This document shows positions 15,988 to 24,973 of a stretch of 30,235 bases of DNA, one piece after another. How positions within the stretch are numbered: the stretch's first letter is position 1; each line of letters begins with the position of its first letter. Origin of the DNA: Porphyromonadaceae bacterium UBA4259 (GTDB lineage Bacteria > Bacteroidota > Bacteroidia > Bacteroidales > Muribaculaceae). Location: positions 1 to 30,235 of the forward strand of contig DGWL01000074.1 of the NCBI GenBank assembly GCA_002396125.1. Reading direction: 5' to 3'. The notes under the pieces are model-generated. The model was not told where the DNA came from. It made no database searches and was given only the letters and a program-made list of their open reading frames with translations. The position numbers and the translations under genes are program-made.

Positions 15988-16983
15988 ATGGCTGTTTCTA
16001 TTAATGACATAAAGAAATTGCGCGAGATTACCAACGCTGGTATGGTTGACTGTAAGAAGGCTCTCATCGAGGCCGAGAACGACATGGACAAGGCTGTGGA
16101 GATTATCCGCAAGCGTGGCCAAGCTATCGCCGCCAAGCGTGGCGACCGCACTGCTGCCGAGGGTATCGCAAAGTGCAAGGTCGTAGGTAACTTTGGTGCT
16201 ATCGTAGCACTCAAGTGCGAGACCGAGCCCGTTGCCGGTACCGAGAAGTTTGTCACTCTGGCTAACCGCATCCTCGACGAGGCTGTTGCCGCCAAGGTTC
16301 AGAATCTTGAGGACTTGAAGAACTACAGCTTCGACGGCGCTACCGTAGCTGAGCACATTACTGCTTTGAGCGGTATTACCGGTGAGAAGATGGAGCTTGG
16401 TGCCTATGAGTGCCTTGAGGCCGAGGGTATTGCTGGTTACAACCATTTCAACAAAAAACTCGCTACCTTGGTTGCTTTCAACGCTGCCGTTAGCGAGGAG
16501 ATTGGTAAGGCAGTTGCCATGCAGGTTGCTGCCATGAAACCTGCCGCAGCCAACCGTGGCCAAATCGCTCAGAGCGTAATCGACGAGGAGATTGGTATCG
16601 CCATCGAGAAGACTAAGAGCGAGCAAGTGCAGAAGGCTGTTGAGAACGCACTCAAGAAGGCTGGCTTCAACCCCTACTACTGCGCTACCGAGGAGCATCA
16701 GGACGAGGCTGTTCGCAAGGGTTACATGACTCCCGAGCAGGTTGAGGAAGCTAAGGCTTTGATGGCCAGCACCGCCGATGCCAAGCTCAAGAGCATGCCT
16801 GAGCAGATGATTCAAAACATCGTTAAGGGCCGCATGGAGAAGTTCTACAAAGAGAACGTTCTCATGGAGCAAGAGTATGAGGCTAGTGAGGAGAAGGGCA
16901 TGACCATTGGCATGTTCCTCGACAAGGCTCAGAAGGGCTTGATCGCAACCGACCTGAAGCGTGTTAATCTTAATGCCGACTAA
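15988..16983 (+). CDS. tsf: Translation elongation factor Ts
   Basis: EF-Ts is the guanine-nucleotide exchange factor for EF-Tu. The 331-residue product has the N-terminal UBA-like module with the signature LREITNAGMVDCKKAL (residues 11-26), followed by two dimerisation/core domains. The family motif VALKCETEPVA is visible near residues 71-81. It is about 50 residues longer than E. coli EF-Ts, as in other Bacteroidetes. rpsB-tsf order is conserved in bacteria, but here a terminator-like hairpin lies between them and no convincing TAnnTTTG promoter was found in the gap, so read-through expression is likely. A second hairpin follows the stop. Confidence 0.98.
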   Translation: MAVSINDIKKLREITNAGMVDCKKALIEAENDMDKAVEIIRKRGQAIAAKRGDRTAAEGIAKCKVVGNFGAIVALKCETEPVAGTEKFVTLANRILDEAVAAKVQNLEDLKNYSFDGATVAEHITALSGITGEKMELGAYECLEAEGIAGYNHFNKKLATLVAFNAAVSEEIGKAVAMQVAAMKPAAANRGQIAQSVIDEEIGIAIEKTKSEQVQKAVENALKKAGFNPYYCATEEHQDEAVRKGYMTPEQVEEAKALMASTADAKLKSMPEQMIQNIVKGRMEKFYKENVLMEQEYEASEEKGMTIGMFLDKAQKGLIATDLKRVNLNAD

Positions 16984-17010
16984 AAATTAGGTTAGTATAC
17001 ACTAAATAAG

Positions 17011-17057
17011 AAATTAGAGGGACAGCACACTTGAGTGCTTGTTCCTCTAATTTTTTT
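17011..17057. terminator. Terminator after tsf, also facing coaE
   Basis: AAATTAGAGG (17011-17020) pairs with CCTCTAATTT (17044-17053); the stem extends inward by a G-U and two further pairs, and an inner GCAC/GTGC hairpin is possible. A run of seven T follows from 17051. It lies between convergent tsf and coaE. Confidence 0.85.
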
Positions 17058-17080
17058 GCGTTAGGGAAAATGGAATGTTG

Positions 17081-17665
17081 TCAGGAAAATTGTTCTAGCA
17101 GTTGCATCACTTGTGGCAGGATGGGAGTAGTGCCGTCGTTCACGATAGAGTGCACAGGTAAAGAGCCGCTGCTATAGTCGTGCTGGTTATTGATGCGCTC
17201 CGCCACTTGCTGCCGCGATGCCCCATTGCGACGCATCACCCGCTCGATGCGCACCTGTTGCGGTGCTGTTACATTCCACACTTGGGTCATCATGTGCTCC
17301 ATGCCGCCTTCCTTGAGAATTGCTGTTTCAACAAAGGCTGGCATGCGTTCTTGCTGCTTAGCCCAGCAGGCAATATCTTCTCTCACTGCTGGATGCACAA
17401 CGTTGTTGACAAAGGCAAGCGCGGCAGGGTCGTTGAAAATCTTGCTGCTGAGCAGCTGGCGATTTAATGTCCCGTCAGCACTGTAGATGTCGCAGCCAAA
17501 GCGCTCAGTTAGCGCCTGCCTGATGGCAGCCGACTCGGTCATGAGTTGCTTGGCACGGCTATCACAGTCATACACGCTGTAGCCTGCATTGCGTAGCACA
17601 GCCTGCACCACGCTCTTGCCGGCACCAATGCCGCCTGTTATTGCTATGAGTTGAATGCTCGACAT
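17081..17665 (-). CDS. coaE: Dephospho-CoA kinase
   Basis: CoaE phosphorylates the 3'-hydroxyl of dephospho-CoA in the last step of CoA synthesis. From the ATG at 17665 the product is 194 residues, the usual size. GGIGAGKS (11-18) is the Walker A loop; DCDSRAKQLM follows the second strand; LNRQLLSSKIF and NNVVHPAV carry the conserved Leu-Arg and His-Pro motifs of CoaE. A longer frame from a TTG at 17701 would overlap the upstream stop and adds nothing family-like. It follows the YbbR-domain gene by 22 bases and is the last gene of the nusB-yajC-ybbR-coaE operon. Confidence 0.95.
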   Translation of the reverse strand: MSSIQLIAITGGIGAGKSVVQAVLRNAGYSVYDCDSRAKQLMTESAAIRQALTERFGCDIYSADGTLNRQLLSSKIFNDPAALAFVNNVVHPAVREDIACWAKQQERMPAFVETAILKEGGMEHMMTQVWNVTAPQQVRIERVMRRNGASRQQVAERINNQHDYSSGSLPVHSIVNDGTTPILPQVMQLLEQFS

Positions 17666-17687
17666 TCTTGTTGAAGGGGGCTGGAGG

Positions 17688-18668
17688 CTAGTAACGTTCA
17701 ATCACGTAGTTGACACTGTCGCCGCCCAGCACAACACTTGAATAAGCACCCGAAACCTCGCCAAGTTTTATATTCACCTTGTTGGACGACAGGTCGATGT
17801 CGTTGTAGTCGACTACAACGGTCAGATTCGTGGGGTCCTTGTATTTGCTCTGAGGCACTAGATAGGTGACGTTGATGGCAGGAGGGAAGAGTAACACATT
17901 GATGCCGTAGGGCTGGTTGCGGACCGAAATAGGCACTTCATGCTCCTTCTTGATGAGTGGCTCCACGGGCACGGTGAGAGTTACCCTGTCGGGGATAATG
18001 CGCACGTCGTTGATGTGCCGCATGCGCACCACGCGACTATAGGTGCTGGTGAGATTGGCCATCTCCACTGTGCGGATGTCGACCTCGGTGATGTCGGTCA
18101 GTGTGGCTCTGTCGAGGGCATATACAGTCACCGAGTCGGGGTCAGTTTTTACCTGGTCGGGATTGATGACGAACTGCTTGTCGGGGGTGATGTTCTTGAT
18201 GTTATCTTCCCAGTTCACAGGCACCCGCTTGCCGGGAAGTGTTGTGTACTTAACACTTATCGACTCGGGTGTGACCTTGATAATGGTGGCCTCACGGCTT
18301 ATGGCTCGCCTCACCTCGTTGAGCAATTGGCTTGCCGATACTTCAAGGCTATTGTCTTTCTCAACACTGTATTTGTCAAAATTCAGTTCAATTGTGGGTG
18401 TTGACTTGAAAAATGATTTCAAGAACGAGAGCCCGCGATCCTTGACGGTTACCGTGATGGTGCTGGGGATGTCTTGGATGAGTGTTACATTGGCTGGCTT
18501 GTTGAGCGTCACTGTTACAGCAATGTCGTGTGTCATGTTGTTGTTGAACGAGAGCAGTAGCCAAAAAGCTGCGGCAATGACCACAAAGAACAGGAACAGC
18601 AGTGTGTCCTTGCTGTTAAACCTGTTCTTGATGTGCAAGCGCTTGATATTATCTTTGAGCCAAGACAT
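17688..18668 (-). CDS. YbbR-domain membrane protein
   Basis: The 326-residue product has a short cytoplasmic basic N-terminus, one membrane helix at about residues 22-40 (TLLFLFFVVIAAAFWLLLS), and a large extracytoplasmic part made of beta-rich YbbR-like repeats. Typical pieces are KPANVTLIQDIPSTITVTVKDRG near the start and PDQVKTDPDSVTVYALDRATL in the middle. In Firmicutes the related CdaR protein regulates the diadenylate cyclase CdaA, but no cyclase gene is nearby, so that role should not be transferred. It lies between yajC (26-base gap) and coaE (22-base gap), an order I associate with Bacteroidetes. Confidence 0.88.
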   Translation of the reverse strand: MSWLKDNIKRLHIKNRFNSKDTLLFLFFVVIAAAFWLLLSFNNNMTHDIAVTVTLNKPANVTLIQDIPSTITVTVKDRGLSFLKSFFKSTPTIELNFDKYSVEKDNSLEVSASQLLNEVRRAISREATIIKVTPESISVKYTTLPGKRVPVNWEDNIKNITPDKQFVINPDQVKTDPDSVTVYALDRATLTDITEVDIRTVEMANLTSTYSRVVRMRHINDVRIIPDRVTLTVPVEPLIKKEHEVPISVRNQPYGINVLLFPPAINVTYLVPQSKYKDPTNLTVVVDYNDIDLSSNKVNIKLGEVSGAYSSVVLGGDSVNYVIERY

Positions 18669-18694
18669 CTACAGCACCTTGAAATGTGTAGCGA

Positions 18695-19042
18695 TTATGC
18701 GTTGGTATTCTTTATGTCGGCACCGCTTTCCACAGCATCGCTAGCCGAAGGGTAAACCATGGCTTTGTCGATGGTGATTTTCACGTTGTCGTCAATTTGG
18801 AGTACAATCACGTCGTTCTTTATTTCACGAATCTTTCCGTGAATGCCACCGGCGGTAGTCACTTTGTCGCCCTTTTGCATGGCATCGCGGAATTTCTTTA
18901 TCTCTTTTTGCTTCTTGCTTTGTGGACGAATCATGAAAAAGTAGAAGATGGCAATCAGTGCCACAATCATGAGAATACTTGTCCAGCCGCTACCTTGAGC
19001 GCCGGCGCCACCTTGAGCTTGAAGGAGAATTGCATTTAACAT
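18695..19042 (-). CDS. yajC: Preprotein translocase subunit YajC
   Basis: YajC is a small inner-membrane accessory of SecDF-SecYEG. The 115-residue product has a Gly/Ala-rich N-terminus, one membrane helix at about 20-37 (WTSILMIVALIAIFYFFM), and the diagnostic IRPQSKKQKE directly after it. The soluble part shows GDKVTTAGGIHGKIREI, typical of the family, and ends in an acidic tail. It follows nusB by 57 bases. Confidence 0.96.
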   Translation of the reverse strand: MLNAILLQAQGGAGAQGSGWTSILMIVALIAIFYFFMIRPQSKKQKEIKKFRDAMQKGDKVTTAGGIHGKIREIKNDVIVLQIDDNVKITIDKAMVYPSASDAVESGADIKNTNA

Positions 19043-19099
19043 AGTTGTAATGAATTATTTAGTTAATAATGTTTTTTGTTTGGTGAAAAAGTGGAGTGA

Positions 19100-20032
19100 C
19101 TAGGGCTTCATGATAATACCCTGATTCTTCATGTCGCGAATAGCGGCATTGAGTACACCATTGATAAACGCCGAACTGTTGGGCGAGCTGTAAAGCTTGG
19201 CAATCTCGATATACTCATTGAGAGTTACGCTGGTGGGTATGCTCTCAAAGCCGCGAGCCTCGGCAAGTGCCACCAGCATGATGGCGCGGTCGATAAGGGC
19301 TGTGCGGTCGGCTTCCCAGTGTCGAGTATCGATGTAGTGGTTGATAGTGGAGTCGTTGAGTTCTTGCTGGTCAATGGCCGAGCTGAATAGCTTGTCGCCA
19401 AACTCACTGTCTTCATCGTCCTTGTACATGGGCATGATGGGATTGGGGTCGCCACTGTTGATGCGGCCTATGGTCTTGATAACGAACTGGCCCATGAAGT
19501 CAAGGTCGTCGCTCGACCAGTAGACCGACTCGTTCTCGAGTTCTTCGAGCAAGTCGTCATCGTCAATGAGCAAGCGCTTGAAGAGCTGTCTCCACAGGTT
19601 GCAGTCACTGTCGAGGTCGCTAATGCCGCTACTCATGTATTCCTGATAGATATCGCTGCTTGTAATCTTGTTCAACATGAGCTTGAGAAATAGTTCGTTG
19701 TCGCGCCATGAGAGCTTGTGGTCATTGATGTATTGCTGCAGTTGCTCGTTGTCGCGAAGTGCTTGCACCAGCTCATTGTCAACAAACTTTGGGTTAGGGT
19801 TGAGATCCTCGTGAGAGGGTAGGAACTTGTGCTTTGCCTCGTCAAGGTAACGGTCCTGCAAGTCGGTCACGTCGATTATAAACTTGAGGAGATAGTTGTA
19901 AAGTTCATAGGATTTCTCAAAGCTCTGTTGCAACTCATCTCTTGCCATTGTGGCCGACTTGATCTCATGGGTGAGCATGTAGTTGTAGAACATTTGAACG
20001 ACTTTTACTCTAATTAAAACTCTGTTTATCAT
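19100..20032 (-). CDS. nusB: Transcription antitermination factor NusB, long Bacteroidetes form
   Basis: NusB with S10 binds boxA RNA in antitermination of rRNA transcription. The product is 310 residues, more than twice the E. coli length. The N-terminus (MINRVLIRVKVVQMFYNYML) matches the first NusB helix. The second conserved block is at the C-terminus: DRAIMLVALAEARGFESIPTSVTLNEYIEIAKLY, then SSAFINGVLNAAIRDM. About 150 intervening residues, partly charged and helical, are an insertion found in Bacteroidetes homologues. It heads the nusB-yajC-ybbR-coaE operon; a TAAATTTG element stands about 65 bases upstream. Confidence 0.94.
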   Translation of the reverse strand: MINRVLIRVKVVQMFYNYMLTHEIKSATMARDELQQSFEKSYELYNYLLKFIIDVTDLQDRYLDEAKHKFLPSHEDLNPNPKFVDNELVQALRDNEQLQQYINDHKLSWRDNELFLKLMLNKITSSDIYQEYMSSGISDLDSDCNLWRQLFKRLLIDDDDLLEELENESVYWSSDDLDFMGQFVIKTIGRINSGDPNPIMPMYKDDEDSEFGDKLFSSAIDQQELNDSTINHYIDTRHWEADRTALIDRAIMLVALAEARGFESIPTSVTLNEYIEIAKLYSSPNSSAFINGVLNAAIRDMKNQGIIMKP

Positions 20033-20097
20033 TGTGTTGAGTGTTGGTTTTTTCTGTTATTTGACTTCGTGGGCACATTTAAATGCTAATTTCACTA

Positions 20098-20105
20098 CAA
20101 ATTTA
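20098..20105 (-). promoter_or_regulatory. Possible -7 element for the nusB operon
   Basis: The minus strand reads TAAATTTG, matching TAnnTTTG, 65 bases before the nusB ATG. A TTG upstream is 16 rather than 19 bases away, so the match is partial. Confidence 0.4.
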
Positions 20106-20315
20106 CACACAATTTTCTAAACAATGGTGCTTGCCGGCATCTATTTTTATCAAAACTTTGATTTTGTGCTGTGGCAACTGCAGTTGTATTGCCCGATTTC
20201 TTGCGGTTGAATACATCTTTTAATACTAAATTTTACAGCTATTTGAAATATTTTGATTTACTTTGCATGTTTTTTAATTATGTGACTAAAACTTAGATTA
20301 ATTAGTATCGTATAA

Positions 20316-21773
20316 ATGAAAGCAAAAGTAATTGTTATCTTCATCTTTAGCGTGCTGGCAGGCTTGGCGCTGATTTGCGCGTTTTTTCCACAAGATGGCA
20401 TTACTATAGGAAACACAAAACTGGAATTTCCGTCGCTGCACGAGGCGCTGGAAGTTAAAAGTCATAGTGACGGCGAGCAGGCCGACACGGCTGGTGCTAT
20501 GCCAACCGACCCCGAGGAGCTCTTTGCCTATCAACTCAAGAACATGAGCACCACCGACCAAAAGGCTTTCATGGAGTTCTGTAACAATAATCCCGCACGA
20601 TTCCACATGCCCGACAGCGACTTGACCTATTTCGACGACTTGTTTGAGGCGATGGAGAATGCAAAGCAACAGCCCATGCGTATCTTGCACTATGGCGACT
20701 CGCAACTTGAGGGCGACCGCATCTCGGCCGACTTCAGGGAGCGATTGCAGACTGCCTTTGGCGGCAGTGGAGTGGGCATGGTGCCGGCGGTACAGAGCGT
20801 GGGGGCAATGACAGTGGTGCAGACGGCAAGCCCTCAACTGCCGCGCTTCTTCTCCTATAACATGGGAGACCACCTGCGCAACGGTCGTTACGGCATTATG
20901 TCGCAGGTGGCGCACTTGAAAGGCTCGGTGAGCATGACCTTCCGCACATCGGAGCTGGAAGGTGTGCCTCACAGCAAGGAATTCTCGCGTGTTACGATGG
21001 TGTGCAGTGGCACAGGCAGTGCCAGTGTGCGTGTCGCAGGTACGACAATAGAGATGAAAGACGCTGCGGCAGGTGCCGACGGAATGAAATTCCTGAGTGC
21101 GACGCTTCCTGCGCCACAACGCAAGGTTACAGTGAGCGCGCGCGGCAACATGGAAATATTTGGCATCATGCTCGATGGCGAGAACGGTATCTCGCTTGAT
21201 AACGTGCCCATGCGTGGGTGCTCGGGAACGGTATTTACTATCACCGACCGCAACACGCTTGAACCATTTTTCAAGCATTGTAACGTGGGGCTCATCATCT
21301 TGCAATATGGCGGCAACTCAGTGCCTTATATGAACCGTCCCAAGAATATTCAGGGTTACAAGCAAGGCTTGATAGCACAGGTGAAGCTTTTCCAGAAGAT
21401 TGCTCCGGGAGCCAAGATTCTCTTCATTGGACCTGCCGACATGTCGACCAATGTGAAAGGCGAGAAGCAAACCTATCCACAACTTGAGCCCACTATCAAG
21501 ATTCTTAAAGAAGTGTGTGCCGAGACAGGCATAGCCTATTGGAGTCTTTATGACGCAATGGGCGGGTACAACTCCATGATTAAGTGGGTTGATGCCGGGC
21601 TTGCTGGCAAAGACTACCTTCATTTCACCCGCGACGGAGCCAGCAAGGTGGCCGACATGCTGTTTAACACCTATTTGATGTATTATCGTTTCTATTGTAA
21701 ACGAGTGGGCAAGACGCCCAAGAGTTTCGGCAATGAAAAAAACTCATCGCCGGCTGCCACATCAAGGAAGTAA
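20316..21773 (+). CDS. Membrane-anchored SGNH-hydrolase-fold protein
   Basis: The 485-residue product has one N-terminal hydrophobic segment (5-24), which is a signal anchor or uncleaved signal peptide, so the catalytic part faces the periplasm. The four SGNH blocks are present: GDSQ (127-130, nucleophile Ser129), a Gly in MRGCSGTVF (299-307), YGGNS (331-335, Asn334), and DYLHF (433-437, Asp433 and His436). About 170 residues of beta-rich sequence lie between blocks I and II, far more than in simple lipases. Such proteins act as O-acetylesterases or, as with PatB or AlgX, acetyltransferases on glycans. It is the first of three close genes (19-base gap to the next) leading to an MBOAT, favouring an acetylation role. 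Confidence 0.85.
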   Translation: MKAKVIVIFIFSVLAGLALICAFFPQDGITIGNTKLEFPSLHEALEVKSHSDGEQADTAGAMPTDPEELFAYQLKNMSTTDQKAFMEFCNNNPARFHMPDSDLTYFDDLFEAMENAKQQPMRILHYGDSQLEGDRISADFRERLQTAFGGSGVGMVPAVQSVGAMTVVQTASPQLPRFFSYNMGDHLRNGRYGIMSQVAHLKGSVSMTFRTSELEGVPHSKEFSRVTMVCSGTGSASVRVAGTTIEMKDAAAGADGMKFLSATLPAPQRKVTVSARGNMEIFGIMLDGENGISLDNVPMRGCSGTVFTITDRNTLEPFFKHCNVGLIILQYGGNSVPYMNRPKNIQGYKQGLIAQVKLFQKIAPGAKILFIGPADMSTNVKGEKQTYPQLEPTIKILKEVCAETGIAYWSLYDAMGGYNSMIKWVDAGLAGKDYLHFTRDGASKVADMLFNTYLMYYRFYCKRVGKTPKSFGNEKNSSPAATSRK

Positions 21774-21792
21774 ATGATTTTTATAAAGAGTA

Positions 21793-23046
21793 ATGAGGAA
21801 AAATAAGATATTTAACATACACATAATATTGTTCACCTTGGTTGCGTGCTGTGCTGCATTACAGGCACATGGCGCGCAGTCACGTGAGCTGTTGGCACGT
21901 GTCGACTCGTTTTATTCTTGTGTTGACATGAGGGAAACGAGGCTGCGCACTTTCAGGGGAAGTCGCGAGGCCTTGATACCATTCATGAGGCGGCTCGACA
22001 ACGTGATTGAGCGCAAGCAAGGCACGGTGAACATTTGGCATGTGGGAGGAAGCCATGTGCAAGCGGGCATTTTTAGTCATCGCATGAGACGGAATTTCGC
22101 TCTTCATCTTAACGGGGGAGTGGCAAGTCGTACCATTCTGTTTCCCTACAAGCTCGTCAACACCAACGGTCCCACCGATTACTCAGTGAGTGGTACCGGT
22201 CACTGGTCGCGTTCAAGAAATATCGAGCGCTCTCCCAGCTACGAAATGGGGTTAACCGGCATCACTGCTGTTACGTCAAGCCCGGGAGCAAGCATCACCT
22301 TCTCAATGTCGGGTAATGGCGATATCGACTGGACCACACGCTACATTCGTGTGCTGGGCAAGGGCAGTGCGGGCGTGAGACCCTATGTCGTTGTCGATAG
22401 CGTTGAGATTGAGGATTTTGAAGGAAATAATGAGCAGGGCTACTTCTTTGAGGTTCCACAAGGATGCAACACTTTCACAATCAAGTTTCATGGATTGGGT
22501 GGAGGCAACCGATTTGAATTTCGTGGAGCAATAGCTCTCAACGGCATGCCCGGTGTCTCTTATTGGGCATCGGGAATAAATGGGGCTGCTACAGCATCTT
22601 GGCTACGTTGTAGCAAGCTTGAGCAAGACTTGAGTGTAGCCAAGCCCGACATGGTAATCTTTGGTATTGGCATCAATGATGCTCACACCTCGCACTTCAA
22701 CCGTGACCGTTTCAAGGAGAATTATCAGCAGCTCATCGATAAGATTAAGCGCGTTAACCCCGACTGTCAGTTTATCTTTGTTACCAACAATGACAACCTG
22801 TTTCGCAGTACTGTCAACCCCAACACCCGCGGCGTGGAAAAAGTGTTCATCGAGCTTGCGCTCGACAACAACGGCTCGGTGTGGGACCTCTATCGCGTGA
22901 TGGGAGGCTATGGCGGCTCGAAGCGATGGGTTCGCAACTCGCTCATGCAGAGCGACCATGTGCATTTCACCAAGGCGGGCTATAAGCTCATTGGCGACTT
23001 GCTCTATAATGCGATTATAGAACAATATCTCAAGTGGAAAGAATAA
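21793..23046 (+). CDS. Secreted SGNH-hydrolase-fold protein with altered block I
   Basis: The 417-residue product has a signal peptide (hydrophobic 8-25). Its layout mirrors that of the preceding gene: VGGSH (84-88, Ser87), INGAA (262-266), FGIGIND (290-296, Asn295) and SDHVHF (387-392, Asp388 and His391), with a long beta-rich insert between blocks I and II. The usual GDS is GGS here, so the Asp before the serine is missing; the Ser-His-Asp triad itself remains. In canonical SGNH enzymes that Asp is not catalytic, so activity is plausible. The two SGNH genes are probably old paralogues; the MBOAT gene follows after 33 bases. Confidence 0.83.
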   Translation: MRKNKIFNIHIILFTLVACCAALQAHGAQSRELLARVDSFYSCVDMRETRLRTFRGSREALIPFMRRLDNVIERKQGTVNIWHVGGSHVQAGIFSHRMRRNFALHLNGGVASRTILFPYKLVNTNGPTDYSVSGTGHWSRSRNIERSPSYEMGLTGITAVTSSPGASITFSMSGNGDIDWTTRYIRVLGKGSAGVRPYVVVDSVEIEDFEGNNEQGYFFEVPQGCNTFTIKFHGLGGGNRFEFRGAIALNGMPGVSYWASGINGAATASWLRCSKLEQDLSVAKPDMVIFGIGINDAHTSHFNRDRFKENYQQLIDKIKRVNPDCQFIFVTNNDNLFRSTVNPNTRGVEKVFIELALDNNGSVWDLYRVMGGYGGSKRWVRNSLMQSDHVHFTKAGYKLIGDLLYNAIIEQYLKWKE

Positions 23047-23079
23047 GATTCTCACATCGATAGGACTCAATACTCACTT

Positions 23080-24933
23080 ATGCAAGAACTTTTTCATTAC
23101 ATATTATCTGTATTCTCGTTCGACCCTAATAGTCCGCTACTGTTCACACAGTTTCAGTTTTGGGCATTCTTTGCTCTTGTGTTTGCGGGTTTTGCACTTG
23201 CCAAGAGCCGCCGCTTGTTGCGCAATTCTTATTTGTTCTTCGTGAGTCTCTTGTTCTATTACAAGACCAGTGGACTCTTTGTGGGACTGTTGATTCTTGT
23301 AACTTGCACCGACTTCCTTATCGCTCAGGCAATTCATGCCAACAAGGTGCAATGGAAGCGACGTGCGTTGCTCGCTTTGAGTGTTACTATCGACTTGGGA
23401 ATCTTGTGTTACTTCAAGTATGCCTATTTCTTTGCCGATATGGTTCACTCCATTTTCGGGTTCCAAATGACAGTTAGCAACGTTGCCGCAAGTGCCGGCA
23501 ATGCGGTGCTGGGCACTAATTTCTTTGATGTGGACCGCATTATCTTGCCTGTGGGCATCTCGTTCTACACGTTCCAGGTAATCAGCTACACTGCCGATGT
23601 CTACAAGGGACTGGTGCGACCGGTACGCAATATTCTCGACTTTGGCTTCTATGTCACTTTCTTCCCGCAACTTGTCGCCGGACCAATTGTTAAAGCCAGC
23701 GACTTCATTCCGCAACTCTACAAGCGCTACAACATCAGTCATCGCATGTTTGGCTTGGCTGTGTTCTGGATTCTTAATGGCTTGATTAAGAAGATTGTGC
23801 TCAGCGATTACTTGGCGGTGAATTTTATCGACCGTGTTTTTGATAACCCACATCTGTTTTCAGGGTTTGAAAACTTGATGTCGCTCTTTGTTTACTCGTT
23901 GCAGGTTTACGCCGACTTCTCGGGCTACACCGATATTGCCATAGGTCTGTCATTACTCATGGGATTTCACTTGCCCATGAACTTTAATTCTCCTTATAAG
24001 GCTCTAAATTGCAGCAACTTCTGGAAGAGATGGCACATTTCGCTCTCGCGATGGCTCCAGACCTACCTTTACATACCGCTGGGTGGTAACCGCAATATCA
24101 CTTTTGGCACCTATTTTTGGATTGTTGTCATCACCTTGGCTGCGTTGGTGCTCAGTGGCAGCTGGTGGGTGGCGCTGGGAGTGCTCATTGTGGCTGTGAT
24201 GGTCATCTACACCGCCTATCGTCATCCTGAACGCCGTCGCAAGATATATGCTAATCTCAACTCAATGATCACTATGCTGCTGGGTGGCTTGTGGCATGGA
24301 GCGAGCATGAACTTCGTGATTTGGGGTGGACTCAATGGCGTGGGAATGATTGTTTACAAGTTCTGGCGCGACAATTCTCCACTGTGGCGCGTAGCAATGT
24401 CACTCATCGTGGTTGCGGTGCTGGCAGTGCTCATTTTCACCACTCATGCCGCGTTGTGGAATGTCTTGATGGTGTGCGCTGTGTTTATTGCTGTGAGTGC
24501 TGTTGTGCGCTGGCTTTATGCCAAGTACAACACTCGCGAGCGCAACCTCAAGTGGCTTGCCAACTCGTGGGCAATTCTTGTGACATTTACCTTCATCTCA
24601 TTCACTCGCTTGTTTTTCCGCTCGGGCTCCAATCTTGATCCTGCAACTGCCAACGAAGTTGCGTGGAACACTGCCAAGTCGATGGTGCAGCAGATGGGCA
24701 CCTCATGGAATGTTAACGTGCTCGATGTGCTTTGGGGCTATCACAATGTGTTCCTGCTCTTTGTCATTGGAATGGTAATTCACTGGCTTCCTGTCAACGT
24801 GAAGCGTCGCTATCGATTAACTTTTGCCAGCCTGCCGTTGCCTGCAATGGCAATGGTAGTTGTGGTGACGGTGTTCTTCGTCTATCAATTTGTCACAGCC
24901 GAGATGCAGCCATTCATCTATTTCCAGTTCTAA
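23080..24933 (+). CDS. AlgI-like membrane-bound O-acyltransferase (MBOAT)
   Basis: MBOAT proteins of this branch move an acetyl group across the inner membrane for glycan O-acetylation, as in alginate (AlgI) or peptidoglycan (PatA). The 617-residue product is strongly hydrophobic. Conserved features are PVGISFYTFQVISY (157-170), the FWKRWHISLSRWL segment (314-326, His319), and the MBOAT histidine His406 in LLGGLWHGASMNFVIWGG. AlgI proteins are usually nearer 470-520 residues; the extra length is two hydrophobic insertions, at about 345-380 before the catalytic helix and about 430-490 after it. It sits 33 bases after two SGNH genes, the expected partners for completing transfer outside the membrane. 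The acceptor glycan is unknown. Confidence 0.92.
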   Translation: MQELFHYILSVFSFDPNSPLLFTQFQFWAFFALVFAGFALAKSRRLLRNSYLFFVSLLFYYKTSGLFVGLLILVTCTDFLIAQAIHANKVQWKRRALLALSVTIDLGILCYFKYAYFFADMVHSIFGFQMTVSNVAASAGNAVLGTNFFDVDRIILPVGISFYTFQVISYTADVYKGLVRPVRNILDFGFYVTFFPQLVAGPIVKASDFIPQLYKRYNISHRMFGLAVFWILNGLIKKIVLSDYLAVNFIDRVFDNPHLFSGFENLMSLFVYSLQVYADFSGYTDIAIGLSLLMGFHLPMNFNSPYKALNCSNFWKRWHISLSRWLQTYLYIPLGGNRNITFGTYFWIVVITLAALVLSGSWWVALGVLIVAVMVIYTAYRHPERRRKIYANLNSMITMLLGGLWHGASMNFVIWGGLNGVGMIVYKFWRDNSPLWRVAMSLIVVAVLAVLIFTTHAALWNVLMVCAVFIAVSAVVRWLYAKYNTRERNLKWLANSWAILVTFTFISFTRLFFRSGSNLDPATANEVAWNTAKSMVQQMGTSWNVNVLDVLWGYHNVFLLFVIGMVIHWLPVNVKRRYRLTFASLPLPAMAMVVVVTVFFVYQFVTAEMQPFIYFQF

Positions 24934-24973
24934 CCACAAGGCAATAATAATGGTCTATTTACGTTTTCATTAT

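Noticed and set aside
15015..16872. Long minus-strand frames opposite rpsB (15015-15911) and tsf (15937-16872)
   Set aside because: Shadows of highly expressed genes with strong codon bias; Leu/Val/Asn-rich translations without motifs.
17666..17701. TTG start for coaE at 17701
   Set aside because: It would overlap the upstream YbbR gene and add 12 residues with no family match; the ATG at 17665 starts just before the Walker A strand.
20221..20315. Promoter before the first SGNH gene (TTACTTTG at 20258-20265)
   Set aside because: One mismatch at an important position and no -33 partner at the right distance.
20298..21305. Minus-strand frame of 335 codons opposite the first SGNH gene
   Set aside because: His- and Arg-rich nonsense translation; the sense strand has all four SGNH blocks.
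24890..24973. Earlier starts for the beta-helix lipoprotein inside or just after the MBOAT gene
   Set aside because: They add non-signal sequence before an ideal lipoprotein signal peptide that begins at 24974 or 24977.
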